Below, piece by piece: positions 4,985 to 5,142 of a stretch of DNA of 5,142 nucleotides. The stretch is from SAR324 cluster bacterium (lineage in GTDB: Bacteria; SAR324; JACQKK01). Location of the stretch: contig JACZVE010000263.1 of NCBI GenBank assembly GCA_022572825.1, positions 1-5,142 of the forward strand, read 5' to 3'. The notes below the pieces were generated by a model. It saw nothing but the letters and a program-made list of their open reading frames with translations. It did not search any database and had not been told where the DNA came from. Within the stretch, counting starts at the first letter, position 1. Every line of letters begins with the position of its first letter. The position numbers and the translations under genes are program-made.

Positions 4985-5142
4985 GTCGTCTGGTCCGCCG
5001 TTTCGCAGCCGCCGCATGGTTCCCCAGATTTAGGGGCATTCGCTTCTATGGGCAAGGGCCGTTGCAGCTCGATGATTTCGGGCCCGACCCGGCAAGCGTA
5101 ACACAGGGCTTCGACGCCTGCCATGCGAGCCTCGGCGCGGCC
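4981..5142 (-). CDS. 3' end of an unrecognised protein with two CxxC motifs (5' end cut by window edge)
   Basis: An open frame enters from the right edge and gives 53 residues, ending GEPCGGCETADQTT. It has CYAC at residues 14-17 and CGGC at 44-47, spaced like a zinc- or iron-sulfur-binding pair, with the stretch RVGPEIIELQRPLP between. Its stop codon overlaps the ATG of the next frame (ATGA), the usual sign of coupled genes. I do not recognise the family. The short length makes the call tentative, but the paired cysteines and the ATGA overlap argue for a real gene end. Since its partner frame is the 23-residue lead joined to the trmD tail, these two pieces may have come together from another locus. 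Confidence 0.45.
   Translation of the reverse strand, partial: GRAEARMAGVEALCYACRVGPEIIELQRPLPIEANAPKSGEPCGGCETADQTT

Overview
The window is GC-rich, densely coded bacterial DNA with every supported gene on the minus strand, so transcription runs from base 5142 toward base 1. Several things point to a Gram-negative, proteobacteria-like genome: a trmD tail, rplS, rnhB and yraN in a row; an rplC product with the NRPMRGHF segment; and an E2 protein of the pyruvate dehydrogenase type. By eye, the L3, L19 and S20 proteins look more like those of deltaproteobacteria or related high-GC phyla than enteric ones. I cannot place the organism more precisely without a search.

Layout in transcription order. 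At the right edge is the 3' end of an unrecognised gene with two CxxC motifs (5142-4981). It overlaps by ATGA the start of a short frame (4984-4739) whose C-terminal two thirds is clearly the tail of TrmD, but whose first 23 residues are not TrmD. Next come rplS (L19), rnhB (RNase HII) and yraN (UPF0102 nuclease-fold protein), packed with overlaps of 8 and 67 bases. A 196-base gap (3133-3328) holds a perfect 20-base inverted repeat enclosing a branched, foldable stretch. It lies directly upstream of rpsT (S20), which is followed by a complete rplC (L3), a secreted six-bladed Kelch propeller protein, and the first 352 codons of a dihydrolipoamide acetyltransferase (E2), which runs off the left edge.

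The trmD-rplS-rnhB-yraN cluster serves tRNA modification, ribosome assembly and RNA/DNA hybrid repair, and its order is conserved in many bacteria. The left part is less expected. rplC normally lies in the S10 operon, yet here it follows rpsT. The E2 gene has no E1 gene in front of it. The trmD gene is reduced to its tail exactly beside an EcoRI-type GAATTC. These breaks in usual gene order could be real rearrangements or a chimeric sequence, and the trmD junction is the strongest candidate for an artefact.

I found no CRISPR array, tRNA, rRNA, transposase, phage gene or recognisable defence system. The best candidates for something undescribed are the structured inverted repeat in front of rpsT and the displaced, possibly second, rplC. 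No stretch over 300 bases lacks a gene.
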